Below, in pieces: positions 1-6,074 of a DNA stretch of 6,189 bases; the first letter of the stretch is position 1, and the number at the start of each line of letters is the position of its first letter. The translations under genes were made by a program, and so were the position numbers. Below the pieces are notes generated by a model. The model worked only from the letters and a program-made list of their open reading frames with translations. It had not been told where the DNA came from and ran no database searches. The DNA is from an uncultured Saprospiraceae bacterium (lineage in GTDB: Bacteria > Bacteroidota > Bacteroidia > Chitinophagales > Saprospiraceae): contig CALDEO010000008.1 in the NCBI GenBank assembly GCA_937942465.1, forward strand, positions 1 to 6,189. The letters run 5' to 3'.

Positions 1-407
1 ATATATGCAGTTTCATCTGTATGAGGAAATTGGCGACAAGCCTTAGGGCGAATATCATATACGGTACACTCACCTGAGTCTGCTAAAAATTGACATGGTA
101 CACCATTCATAGTGAGCTCGCCAGTGAGATCCTCCAGTACATATTTTTTTATAAATTGCTTCTTACTGATCTCCATATGCTTGGCTAGAGGACCTATATC
201 TGATCGCTCTAGTATCGGAGGTGCCGTCTTACAGCAATTAGCACATTTGATGCAATCGATCTCCTCAAATACCTCGTTGTGTAAGGTATTTAAGTCCGAC
301 ATCGTACGGTCCTTTTTCTGGACATCCTTCAGCACTTTAAGAAATTCCAAACTATCTTGATAATCGGCTTTCCTATTTTCTTTCCACGATTGTATTAAAT
401 CTTCCAC
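1..407 (-). CDS. YkgJ-family cysteine-cluster protein (3' end outside window)
   Basis: Partial gene; 135 codons are visible and the C-terminus lies beyond the left edge. The translation starts (V/M)EDLIQSWKENRKADYQ and carries the YkgJ/UPF0153 signature: CIKCANCC (Cys52, 55, 58, 59), then Cys105 in VPCQF, Cys114 in GECTVYD and Cys124 in RPKACRQFP. The family is known for a conserved Cys pattern thought to bind a metal or Fe-S cluster. It is often labelled 'Fe-S oxidoreductase', but no reaction is established, so none is assigned here. The N-terminal 50 residues are charged and probably helical, with no signal peptide, so a cytoplasmic location is inferred. I chose the GTG at 407-405 because the frame is closed by a stop at 428-426, there is no ATG between, and the resulting N-terminus resembles the (M)EELLxxWK start I recall for Bacteroidota homologues. 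The GTG shares its first G with the TAG stop of the upstream peptidase gene, so co-transcription and perhaps translational coupling are likely. No promoter or SD sequence was seen. The Met at residue 36 is a less likely alternative start. Confidence 0.88.
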   Translation of the reverse strand, partial: MEDLIQSWKENRKADYQDSLEFLKVLKDVQKKDRTMSDLNTLHNEVFEEIDCIKCANCCKTAPPILERSDIGPLAKHMEISKKQFIKKYVLEDLTGELTMNGVPCQFLADSGECTVYDIRPKACRQFPHTDETAY

Positions 408-1939
408 TAGTCTGTAATTACTACTTTAGTTGATACTGCACGATCTTGCAATAATGCCTGAATAACATATACCCCAGGTGCCATATTATTGGTTGCTATC
501 TTGATATCCCCATCTACTTTATTGATCTGAGGATTTAATAATCTACCATTAATATCTACTACCTGTATTTTGACTTCTTGACTCAACTCTGATGAGAGTA
601 CTATGTGTTGTCCCTGCACCAGCAGTGTTGGAGCGATTGTAAAAATGCTATTGAAGTCTTGATTATCTACAGATGATGTCTCTGATGTTTTGATTTTAAC
701 ATCACCTGACCAATCAGCACAGAAATCAGTCTTACCCAATGCCTTAACTCTAGCATAGTAATTTTTATTGATATCTAACTCTGGTAACGTCAGTGTAGAA
801 GCATTCACAATAGTATCATAAAGTACGAAAGTCCCGTTCTGTCCAAGGTTAAGTTGAAACAGGTAGTTGGCAGCATTATCAATTTCATCCCATCCAAACT
901 CAATATTTTGGTAATAAACTACTTGTTCATCAAAAGGGAAGTTGATACTAGTAACCATTTGACTCAAGTCACCAGGATGAGATTGATCTAATAATAAATC
1001 TGGTTTTTCATCAATAAGATTAGCTCTCATTGCCTCTGACTGATCATCAGTAAATCTACTTGCACAATTGTCCAATGCATAAGACATGATCAATGATGCA
1101 TCCGAAAAGAACTTAGCACCGGTAGGATCTGTCTGCTCTTGGTAACTCAATAAAGTAGCCTCATCACATGGCCATCTCGATGCTAAATAATCCGGCTTAG
1201 TATCACAAAATCCATCCGCAGCTATATCACAGTTACTACCATCTACCAACTCTACGATCGCTGTATCAATAATCATTGTGTCTAGTATCAATGTATCTTT
1301 AAAGAACGTATAGTCGTATAATACAGTAGTTGGTGCAGGATTCTCAAAGTTGTGAGATACAGATCCATCATGAGATACACCACCCTCCCATCCTAAGAAA
1401 GGATGCGGTAGCGATAATGCATGCCCTATCTCGTGAGACCATGTATGATCATTAGCACCCATGCAATTATCAGACAATGCAATACCTGCATACGGTAGGT
1501 TATAACCACAGTTGCCAGCAGGATTATCTACAACATAATTATTCAACGTACCCGGCACATTATACTCAAACATCATCTCACCTCCCTTAAGAGTCGTCGC
1601 ATGATCAGCGTAGACACTTTTCCATATTTGTCTTATTTCGCCAGCGATATAAAATTGTATATCGGTATCCTTAAAATCATCATTAAGTGTACACAGAGCT
1701 CTAGTCAATGCCGTCTCTGTGAACAGCCCAGTCCCCTCGTCAGTGCCTACAAAATGCATAGTGATCGGCACATACAATATATCAGCAGATCGAGTATCAA
1801 CCCGATCAGGTTGAGCCTGAAAGCGCTTTAACCACTCAGATCTAAATGAATGTGTCCCACATGGAGCCAGATGTTCTTTCTGAGCTTGCAATGTTATTGA
1901 AATTGTTAAAATAAAAACTAGGGTACTTATTAATCTCAT
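407..1939 (-). CDS. Secreted M43-like zinc metallopeptidase with T9SS sorting domain
   Basis: Predicted secreted zinc endopeptidase of the metzincin clan (pappalysin/M43-like), 510 aa. Residues 1-19 form a Sec signal peptide (MRLISTLVFILTISITLQA, then QKE). The catalytic domain spans roughly 50-312. Its zinc motif is HEIGHALSLPH (His169, Glu170, His173, His179), where Ser176 sits at the usual Gly of HExxHxxGxxH. A Met-turn follows at SLIMSY (Met285), then the family-typical CxxRFTxxQxxxM (292-304). CDIAADGFCDTKPDY (237-251) matches the calcium/disulfide segment that reads GDGxxDTP in relatives. Residues about 322-420 look like a fibronectin type III domain (FGWDEIDNAANYLFQL; YYARVKALG). Residues about 432-510 are a type IX secretion C-terminal sorting domain (VDINGRLL; MAPGVYVIQ; ends KVVITD), so the protein should cross the outer membrane and be released or anchored on the surface. 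Substrate is unknown. The ATG at 1939 is chosen because the signal peptide begins there. The YkgJ-family gene follows with a one-base overlap. The domain calls are firm; proteolytic activity is inferred. Confidence 0.9.
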   Translation of the reverse strand: MRLISTLVFILTISITLQAQKEHLAPCGTHSFRSEWLKRFQAQPDRVDTRSADILYVPITMHFVGTDEGTGLFTETALTRALCTLNDDFKDTDIQFYIAGEIRQIWKSVYADHATTLKGGEMMFEYNVPGTLNNYVVDNPAGNCGYNLPYAGIALSDNCMGANDHTWSHEIGHALSLPHPFLGWEGGVSHDGSVSHNFENPAPTTVLYDYTFFKDTLILDTMIIDTAIVELVDGSNCDIAADGFCDTKPDYLASRWPCDEATLLSYQEQTDPTGAKFFSDASLIMSYALDNCASRFTDDQSEAMRANLIDEKPDLLLDQSHPGDLSQMVTSINFPFDEQVVYYQNIEFGWDEIDNAANYLFQLNLGQNGTFVLYDTIVNASTLTLPELDINKNYYARVKALGKTDFCADWSGDVKIKTSETSSVDNQDFNSIFTIAPTLLVQGQHIVLSSELSQEVKIQVVDINGRLLNPQINKVDGDIKIATNNMAPGVYVIQALLQDRAVSTKVVITD

Positions 1940-2137
1940 GATTCACTTTTAGATTCGCGAAAGCGTAGAATTTTAAAATTTTCTATTTCTGTTGGTAAAT
2001 TAGCAAATAAATATCAAATTAGGTGTAACCACTATGTTTCTTATCTCGTCTTTAAAGTAAATTTATACAACTGATATCAAGTAATCACTGAATTGTAATC
2101 AGATGCGAATTTCTTCCAAATCATTAAAATCAACATA
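1940..2137. other. Divergent intergenic region between peptidase and GIN-protein genes
   Basis: These 198 bases must hold the promoters of both flanking genes, which point away from each other. I found no perfect TAnnTTTG on either strand. The nearest plus-strand match is TAAATTTA at 2058-2065. On the minus strand, TAATTTG (one base short in the spacer) lies at about 2016-2022. Both are too weak to call. The region also contains the palindromes TTCGCGAA (1954-1961) and AATTTTAAAATT (1969-1980), the latter probably just AT-rich sequence. No RNA gene or ORF of note was seen. Confidence 0.5.
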
Positions 2138-2827
2138 ATGAACAAACTAACTTCCCTTCTTTCTTTTGCCTTAATCATATGGTCATCTTCCTTAATGGCA
2201 CAATCTCAAGATCTATCACCCTTTGATGCGATCAGCGTAAGTGGTAGCTTAAATGTAACGCTAGTCAATGCAGATAAGAATAGTCTGGATCTAGACATGG
2301 TCAAAGGAGACGCTGACAAAGTGATCACAATAATCAAAGGCAATGAACTAGTACTGAAAATAAAAAACAACTGGGGAATGGGGAATAAAGTAAAAGCCAA
2401 CATCACTGTATATCATGATGGAATATCCAATATCGATGTAAGTGCAGGTGCATACGTCCATACCGATGACACGATTCAATCCGATAATATGTCTGTAGAA
2501 GTATCAAGTGGTGCAAAATGTAATGCAACAATAGCAGCACAATCTCTCGATGTAGATATAAGCTCTGGTGCAAGCTCTACTCTCAAAGGTAAAAGCACTA
2601 AGCAATCAGTAGAAGTAAGCTCTGGTGCATCTTATAATGGCCAAGACATGGAGTCTAATGAAACAAGCGTAGACGTAAGCTCTGGTGCAAGTGCTAAAGT
2701 ATGGGCTAATGAAAAAATCAATGCAGAAGCTAGCAGTGGTGGCAGCATCAAATACAAAGGCGACCCGACTACATCTAATATAGAAGTAGGTAAATACACT
2801 GGTGGAAGCATCAAAAAAATGAACTAA
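2138..2827 (+). CDS. Exported GIN / DUF2807 domain repeat protein
   Basis: A 229-aa exported protein of the 'putative auto-transporter adhesin, head GIN domain' family (DUF2807, PF10988), abundant in Bacteroidota and without a firmly known function. Residues 1-21 are a signal peptide (hydrophobic core LLSFALIIW, cleavage likely after SSLMA). Residues 26-92 are the typical opening strand region (FDAISVSGSLNVTL, then charged beta segments ending KVKANITVY). From residue 98 a short motif recurs about every 18-22 residues: VSAGA (101), VSSGA (122), ISSGA (141), VSSGA (160), VSSGA (180), ASSGG (198), YTGGS (220). This is what a single-strand right-handed beta-helix with one SSGA turn per coil should look like. 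There is no T9SS tail, lipobox Cys or membrane anchor, so the mature protein is probably periplasmic or outer-surface; the family name 'adhesin' is not evidence of adhesion. The start is A-rich without SD, as usual in this phylum. The gene ends at a strong hairpin. Confidence 0.88.
   Translation: MNKLTSLLSFALIIWSSSLMAQSQDLSPFDAISVSGSLNVTLVNADKNSLDLDMVKGDADKVITIIKGNELVLKIKNNWGMGNKVKANITVYHDGISNIDVSAGAYVHTDDTIQSDNMSVEVSSGAKCNATIAAQSLDVDISSGASSTLKGKSTKQSVEVSSGASYNGQDMESNETSVDVSSGASAKVWANEKINAEASSGGSIKYKGDPTTSNIEVGKYTGGSIKKMN
2559..2689 (+). repeat. Three in-frame copies of a 14-base repeat in the GIN gene
   Basis: The 14-mer TAAGCTCTGGTGCA occurs exactly at 2559-2572, 2616-2629 and 2676-2689, spaced 57 and 60 bases (19 and 20 codons). 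Each copy encodes the SSGA turn of one predicted beta-helix coil. Coils further out (2501-2515, 2729-2743) encode the same or related residues with different codons, so the three identical copies look like recent internal duplication or gene conversion rather than only protein-level constraint. Confidence 0.75.
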
Positions 2828-2848
2828 CTGAAGACCCTATAATTCAAA

Positions 2849-2891
2849 AAGAAAGCCCTATTTCTGCAATCTGTAGAAATAGGGCTTTCTT
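2849..2891. terminator. Bidirectional intrinsic terminator hairpin
   Basis: A perfect 17-bp stem (2849-2865 with 2875-2891, AAGAAAGCCCTATTTCT and its complement) closes a 9-nt loop that can be tightened by a G.U and a C-G pair. On the plus strand it is followed by a broken T tract (TTCTTATTATT) and lies 21 bases after the GIN-protein stop. On the minus strand it is followed by a better run (CTTTCTTTTTG) and lies about 67 bases after the msrB stop. The position between converging genes and the symmetric arms suggest it ends transcription from both sides. Confidence 0.85.
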
Positions 2892-2958
2892 ATTATTCTG
2901 CTTTCGCAAATATCTCTATTGTGCTTATATCATATAAGCTTAAACAATTGGATCTATT

Positions 2959-3321
2959 TTATTCTTTTGGGATAAACTTCATACTTATACTATTAACACA
3001 ATGTCTTGTATTGGTTGCGGTTAATCGCTCTCCTACAAATACATGTCCGAGGTGACCTTCACAATTGGTACATACGATCTCTACTCTGCGACCATCAGCA
3101 TCTCTTACTTTCGTCACGGCTCCATCTATCTCATCATCAAATGCAGGCCAGCCACAACCGCTTTCAAACTTAGACTCCGATGTATACAATGGTGCATCAC
3201 ACTGGCGGCATATATATGTACCAGCATCCGTATGCTTGTCATACTCTCCTATGAATGGTCGCTCTGTCCCCTTGTGGACGATGACTCTCTCTTCCTCTCT
3301 ATTTAATGGATTCAATTTCAT
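2959..3321 (-). CDS. msrB: Peptide-methionine (R)-S-oxide reductase MsrB
   Basis: A 120-aa enzyme reducing the R diastereomer of methionine sulfoxide in proteins, with thioredoxin as the usual electron donor. Visible family hallmarks are two CxxC pairs for the structural zinc (Cys38/Cys41 in CRQC and Cys84/Cys87 in CTNC), the SGCGWPAF block (Cys56, the likely resolving Cys), GHLGHVF (89-95) and the catalytic Cys108 in RHCVNSIS. The length is that of a stand-alone single-domain MsrB. There is no signal peptide, so a cytoplasmic location is inferred. It is the second gene of an msrA-msrB operon: only four bases separate the msrA stop from this ATG, and the two enzymes together repair both sulfoxide forms. 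The gene converges on the GIN-protein gene and shares its terminator hairpin. Confidence 0.97.
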   Translation of the reverse strand: MKLNPLNREEERVIVHKGTERPFIGEYDKHTDAGTYICRQCDAPLYTSESKFESGCGWPAFDDEIDGAVTKVRDADGRRVEIVCTNCEGHLGHVFVGERLTATNTRHCVNSISMKFIPKE

Positions 3322-3325
3322 ATGA

Positions 3326-3871
3326 TTAGTCTTTTATTTTATCTGCAAACTTGGCTCTTACCTTATTGACTTTAGGGTCTATGATGACTCTGCAGTAACC
3401 ATAATTGGGATTACGCTTGTAGAAGTCTTGGTGCTCCTCATCCGCTAGGTAGAATACTCCGAGTGGTGATATCTCTGTCACAATCGGGCGATCATACATT
3501 GGAGTTGCTACTTCTACTTTTGACTGCTCGGCAATCACTTTTTGTTGCTCATCATGATAGTATATTACCGATCTATACTGCGTACCTACGTCGTTGTCTT
3601 GGCGATTAAGCGTTGTCGGATCATGAAACACCCAGAAAACCTCAAGTAACTCCTCAAAAGTAATAATCGCTGGGTCATAGGTGACTTGTGCAACTTCAGC
3701 ATGTCCGGTCATCCCAGTACAAATCTCACGGTAACTTGGGTTTTTAATTTTTCCTCCAGTATAACCCGATATTACTTCTTCGACACCTTTTACATCTTGA
3801 AAAACTGCCTCTATGCACCAGAAGCATCCCGCTCCTAATGTTGCCTTCTCATATTTCTTCATCTCTACCAT
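3326..3871 (-). CDS. msrA: Peptide-methionine (S)-S-oxide reductase MsrA
   Basis: A 181-aa enzyme reducing the S diastereomer of free and protein-bound methionine sulfoxide. The catalytic motif is GAGCFWC with nucleophile Cys16. Other family blocks are SGYTGG (35-40), [16 protein letters not shown] (52-67), [10 protein letters not shown] (82-91), [10 protein letters not shown] (96-105) and EEHQDFY (145-151). Cys160 in [12 protein letters not shown] is at the place of the usual resolving Cys; Cys51 just before TGMTGHAEV is common in the family. No signal peptide is present. The annotated ATG (3871) gives MVEMKKYEK; the ATG at 3862 gives MKKYEK and would be equally good, since no ribosome binding site decides between them. 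First gene of the operon with msrB four bases downstream. No perfect TAnnTTTG promoter was found upstream. OxyR-type or other stress control cannot be judged from sequence. Confidence 0.97.
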   Translation of the reverse strand: MVEMKKYEKATLGAGCFWCIEAVFQDVKGVEEVISGYTGGKIKNPSYREICTGMTGHAEVAQVTYDPAIITFEELLEVFWVFHDPTTLNRQDNDVGTQYRSVIYYHDEQQKVIAEQSKVEVATPMYDRPIVTEISPLGVFYLADEEHQDFYKRNPNYGYCRVIIDPKVNKVRAKFADKIKD

Positions 3872-4061
3872 TCCAATTGCTTACTTTAAGATAAAAAAGT
3901 AACGTTATTATCATGCTCATAGTTTTCATGTTTATCGTCGAGCGAATATTTTTTTTCGTCTGACACCAATAATTGCAATGCTACTTTTAAAATAATATCA
4001 ATAATTGCGAATAAACTTTCAATTAACTTCCCTAATGATTAGGATTTATAAAATCATGGGC
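3872..4061. other. Intergenic region upstream of msrA and tRNA-fMet
   Basis: About 190 very AT-rich bases between the divergent msrA gene and the tRNA promoter. They hold a direct repeat, CAATAATTGC at 3967-3976 and 3999-4008 (32 bases start to start), and the palindrome ATTGCAAT at 3972-3979 overlapping the first copy. The msrA promoter must lie here, but no match to the Bacteroidota consensus was seen on the minus strand. No ORF or RNA gene is evident. Confidence 0.45.
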
Positions 4062-4069
4062 TATCTTTG
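4062..4069 (+). promoter_or_regulatory. -7 promoter element of tRNA-fMet
   Basis: TATCTTTG is a perfect match to the Bacteroidota -7 consensus TAnnTTTG. Transcription would begin near 4074-4077, giving a leader of about 75 nt before the mature tRNA. No clear TTG -33 element is visible at the expected distance upstream, which is a weakness of the call. Confidence 0.65.
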
Positions 4070-4149
4070 CACTCCGTTAGAGATGAAAGCTATCTCGTTA
4101 CAACGTTAAAAATTAGCCAACAAGAGTTTTTATACTCTTCAAAATACAT

Positions 4150-4222
<73 letters not shown>

Positions 4223-4227
4223 CAAAG

Positions 4228-4258
4228 AAGCCCTTAACTATCTGATAGTTAGGGGCTT
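4228..4258 (+). terminator. Intrinsic terminator after tRNA-fMet
   Basis: A 14-bp stem (4228-4241 with 4245-4258) contains one U.G pair and has a three-base loop (CTG). It starts five bases after the tRNA discriminator base and is followed by a T-rich stretch (TTGTTATTAT). It ends the tRNA transcript and separates it from the dus promoter. Confidence 0.75.
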
Positions 4259-4290
4259 TGTTATTATACGCAGTTTTATATTTAAGTTTG
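4258..4290 (+). promoter_or_regulatory. Predicted promoter of the dus gene
   Basis: TAAGTTTG at 4283-4290 matches TAnnTTTG perfectly. A TTG at 4258-4260 lies 22 bases upstream, within the 17-23 base spacing reported for Flavobacterium -33/-7 promoters. The predicted start is near 4295-4298, about 50 bases before the ATG. The -33 element touches the end of the tRNA terminator stem. Confidence 0.6.
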
Positions 4291-4315
4291 ACATTGATCT
4301 AAGATCGAGTCAAAC
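4286..4315. promoter_or_regulatory. Dyad symmetry over the dus promoter (possible operator)
   Basis: GTTTGAC (4286-4292) is the exact inverse complement of GTCAAAC (4309-4315), and inside it GATC (4296-4299) pairs with GATC (4303-4306) around TAA. The left arm includes the TTTG of the -7 element, so only part of the dyad would be transcribed. That favours a protein-binding site over an RNA hairpin. No regulator is identified. Confidence 0.4.
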
Positions 4316-4347
4316 AAACTAAACAAAACTCCCTAGCAAGTACAAGC

Positions 4348-5304
4348 ATGACTCCCACGCTACTATCATCTCCACTTCAGAGCTTTACCGATTTTCGGTT
4401 TAGAAATGCTTTTCAAAAGTATTTTGGAGGAATAGATACTTTCTATGCACCCTACATCCGATTAAATGGTAAGTTCGATATCAAACCTGCTTATCAGTTA
4501 GACATTGCTCATAAAAATAATCGAACGCTGGAGGTCATACCACAAATCATGACGGGCAAAGTGGAGGAATTTTTATTCGTAACGAAGTACATACGCGATC
4601 TTGGATACACCGAACTCAACTGGAATCTTGGTTGCCCCTACCCTATGGTCATCAACAAAGGTATGGGATCTGGTCTCATCTGTGAACCAGAAAAGATAGA
4701 TCACATACTCGATCGAGTACATAGTGAGACAGATGTAGTCGTATCTATGAAAATGAGAATGGGATATGAAAATGCTCAGGAGATTCTACATAGTTTCCCT
4801 ATACTTAACAAGTATCCTCTTAAAAACATTGCCATCCATGCTCGCATCGGCAAACAGCTGTATAAAGGCGGTGTAGATTTAGATTCATTTGAGGAATGTC
4901 TTAACCATACTGATCATAAAATCTACTATAATGGAGATATTACGACCGTAGCGGGCTACCGAGAGATGACAGAGCGATTTCCCATGATAGATCATTGGAT
5001 GATGGGCCGTGGACTTATAGCCGATCCATTCTTACCACAGATGATTAAGGATGATACGACTGAATACCCTGAAGACAGAATCGATATATTCAGAAAATTT
5101 CACGATACATTAAGCTATGAATTTGAGCAGAAGCTTAAAGGCGAGAAACATGTAATCATGAAAATGCTCAGCTACTGGGAGTACTTCGCTAACTCATTCA
5201 CCAATCCAACTAAAATCGTAAAGTCAATAAAGAAGACTAAGACTCTTGATGACTATCACGATGCCGTTATAACAGTGCTAGAAAAAGAGCAAGAGTTACA
5301 ATAA
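4348..5304 (+). CDS. dus: tRNA-dihydrouridine synthase family protein
   Basis: A 318-aa FMN-dependent enzyme predicted to reduce uridine to dihydrouridine in the D loop of tRNAs with NAD(P)H. The N-terminal TIM barrel shows SPLQSFTDFRFR (family APMxGxTDxxFR), IPQIMTG (64-70, family PQLxG) and NWNLGCPYPMVINKGMGSGL (91-110) with the catalytic acid Cys96. Further on are VSMKMRMG (132-139; Lys135, FMN/substrate contact), IHAR (163-166), YNGDI (194-198) and MMGRGLIADP (218-227) for FMN phosphate binding. Residues about 240-318 form the helical tRNA-binding domain. The length is typical of the short Dus forms. Which U position (16, 17, 20) it modifies cannot be read from the sequence, so no A/B/C letter is given. 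The ATG is the first in a region without SD and places the SPL motif at the usual distance. The gene lies 125 bases after the initiator tRNA with its own promoter, so the adjacency need not be functional. Confidence 0.93.
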   Translation: MTPTLLSSPLQSFTDFRFRNAFQKYFGGIDTFYAPYIRLNGKFDIKPAYQLDIAHKNNRTLEVIPQIMTGKVEEFLFVTKYIRDLGYTELNWNLGCPYPMVINKGMGSGLICEPEKIDHILDRVHSETDVVVSMKMRMGYENAQEILHSFPILNKYPLKNIAIHARIGKQLYKGGVDLDSFEECLNHTDHKIYYNGDITTVAGYREMTERFPMIDHWMMGRGLIADPFLPQMIKDDTTEYPEDRIDIFRKFHDTLSYEFEQKLKGEKHVIMKMLSYWEYFANSFTNPTKIVKSIKKTKTLDDYHDAVITVLEKEQELQ

Positions 5305-5327
5305 CTAGCAGAAGGCCTTAAACAAAA

Positions 5328-5357
5328 AAAAGAGCAACCATATCTGATTACTCTTTT
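5328..5357. terminator. Probable terminator hairpin between dus and rplY
   Basis: AAAAGAG (5328-5334) pairs with CTCTTTT (5351-5357), and after one C/A mismatch AA pairs with TT. The loop is large (about 12 bases). A-rich sequence on the left and T-rich sequence on the right make it usable in both directions between these converging genes, but the stem is short and weaker than the other two hairpins in the window. Confidence 0.5.
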
Positions 5358-5417
5358 CTCTATATATTCTATAACTCAATAGATAGAAACCTATTAAGAC
5401 TATATTTTCTTAATTTA

Positions 5418-6041
5418 TTACTCAGCTGCTGGAGCTGCCGCTGCTGCTGGAGCTGCTGCTGCATCCGCTTCTTCAGCTGCTGCTGCACTCTTAAGAGCTC
5501 TAGGTACATCAACTAAACCAATAGGTGTTGCTCCTTCGGTCATCAATTGAATATGCTCACTAATCTCTAAATCACTTACTCTTACAGAGTCACCTAACTC
5601 TAAAGTAGATATATCAGCAAAAAGCTCACTCACCAAATTTTCAGGAGTAACTTTTACTTTTACTCTTCTCATTTGTTGAATCAATTTACCACCACTCTTT
5701 ACACCAGGAGAAGTTCCTTTAAATCTTATCGGAATTTCTACTTTTAGAGGCGTGCCATCAACCAATCTTAAAAAATCAATGTGTAACAATTGATCAGTAA
5801 CTGGGTGAAACTGTAATTCTTTAACAATTGCTTTTGTTGACGTACCATCGATACTCAATTCAGCAACTTTAAAATCTGGTGTATATATAAGCTTCTTTAC
5901 GTCGCTTAGTATCACGCTAAAGTTTACGTTATTATTATTACCATAAAGTACACCAGGAATTCTTCCAGCCTTTCGTACTTCAATATTACTTTTCTTTCCA
6001 GTGTCAACTCTTAAAAGAGCTGGTACATTTAAAACCTCCAT
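5418..6041 (-). CDS. rplY: 50S ribosomal protein L25 (CTC/TL5 type)
   Basis: Ribosomal protein binding 5S rRNA in the central protuberance; 207 aa in the two-domain CTC form, not the short E. coli L25. Residues 1-92 are the L25 beta-barrel (LRVDTGKKSNIEVRKAGRIPGVLYG; QFHPVTDQLLHIDFLRL). Residues about 98-180 are the TL5/CTC C-terminal domain (VEIPIRFKGTSPGVKSGGKL; LELGDSVRVSDL). Residues 185-207 are an Ala/Pro/Glu-rich flexible tail, common in Bacteroidota homologues and encoded by a GCT/GCA-rich low-complexity stretch. I place the start at the ATG 6041-6039, which gives MEVLNVPALLRVDTGKK, the usual family N-terminus. The frame stays open to a TTG at 6077, but that codon lies inside the predicted -7 promoter element and so cannot be in the mRNA. 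The upstream gene is outside the window; in many Bacteroidota it is prs, but nothing here shows that. Confidence 0.96.
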   Translation of the reverse strand: MEVLNVPALLRVDTGKKSNIEVRKAGRIPGVLYGNNNNVNFSVILSDVKKLIYTPDFKVAELSIDGTSTKAIVKELQFHPVTDQLLHIDFLRLVDGTPLKVEIPIRFKGTSPGVKSGGKLIQQMRRVKVKVTPENLVSELFADISTLELGDSVRVSDLEISEHIQLMTEGATPIGLVDVPRALKSAAAAEEADAAAAPAAAAAPAAE

Positions 6042-6074
6042 GGTATTCAAGTTTATCTTCTTCAAAAACGACTG

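Noticed and set aside
112..360. An 82-codon plus-strand open frame at the left end
   Set aside because: It is antisense to the YkgJ-family gene, whose full Cys signature is on the other strand; the plus-strand translation resembles nothing and has no promoter.
1601..1831. A 76-codon plus-strand open frame within the peptidase gene
   Set aside because: Antisense to the signal-peptide-proximal part of a well-supported peptidase; no initiation signal or recognisable product.
2559..2689. Regularly spaced repeats that might suggest a CRISPR-like array
   Set aside because: The units are only 14 bases, lie in frame inside a coding gene and encode the SSGA turns; there are no palindromic repeats or cas genes.
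3043..3325. Two overlapping plus-strand open frames of 86-87 codons
   Set aside because: Both are antisense shadows of msrB, whose zinc and catalytic cysteines are all intact on the minus strand.
6033..6041. GGAGG just after the L25 ATG, followed by another ATG, looking like a Shine-Dalgarno and start
   Set aside because: That second ATG is out of frame with L25, and no other gene in the window uses a Shine-Dalgarno sequence; the bases are simply codons 1-3.
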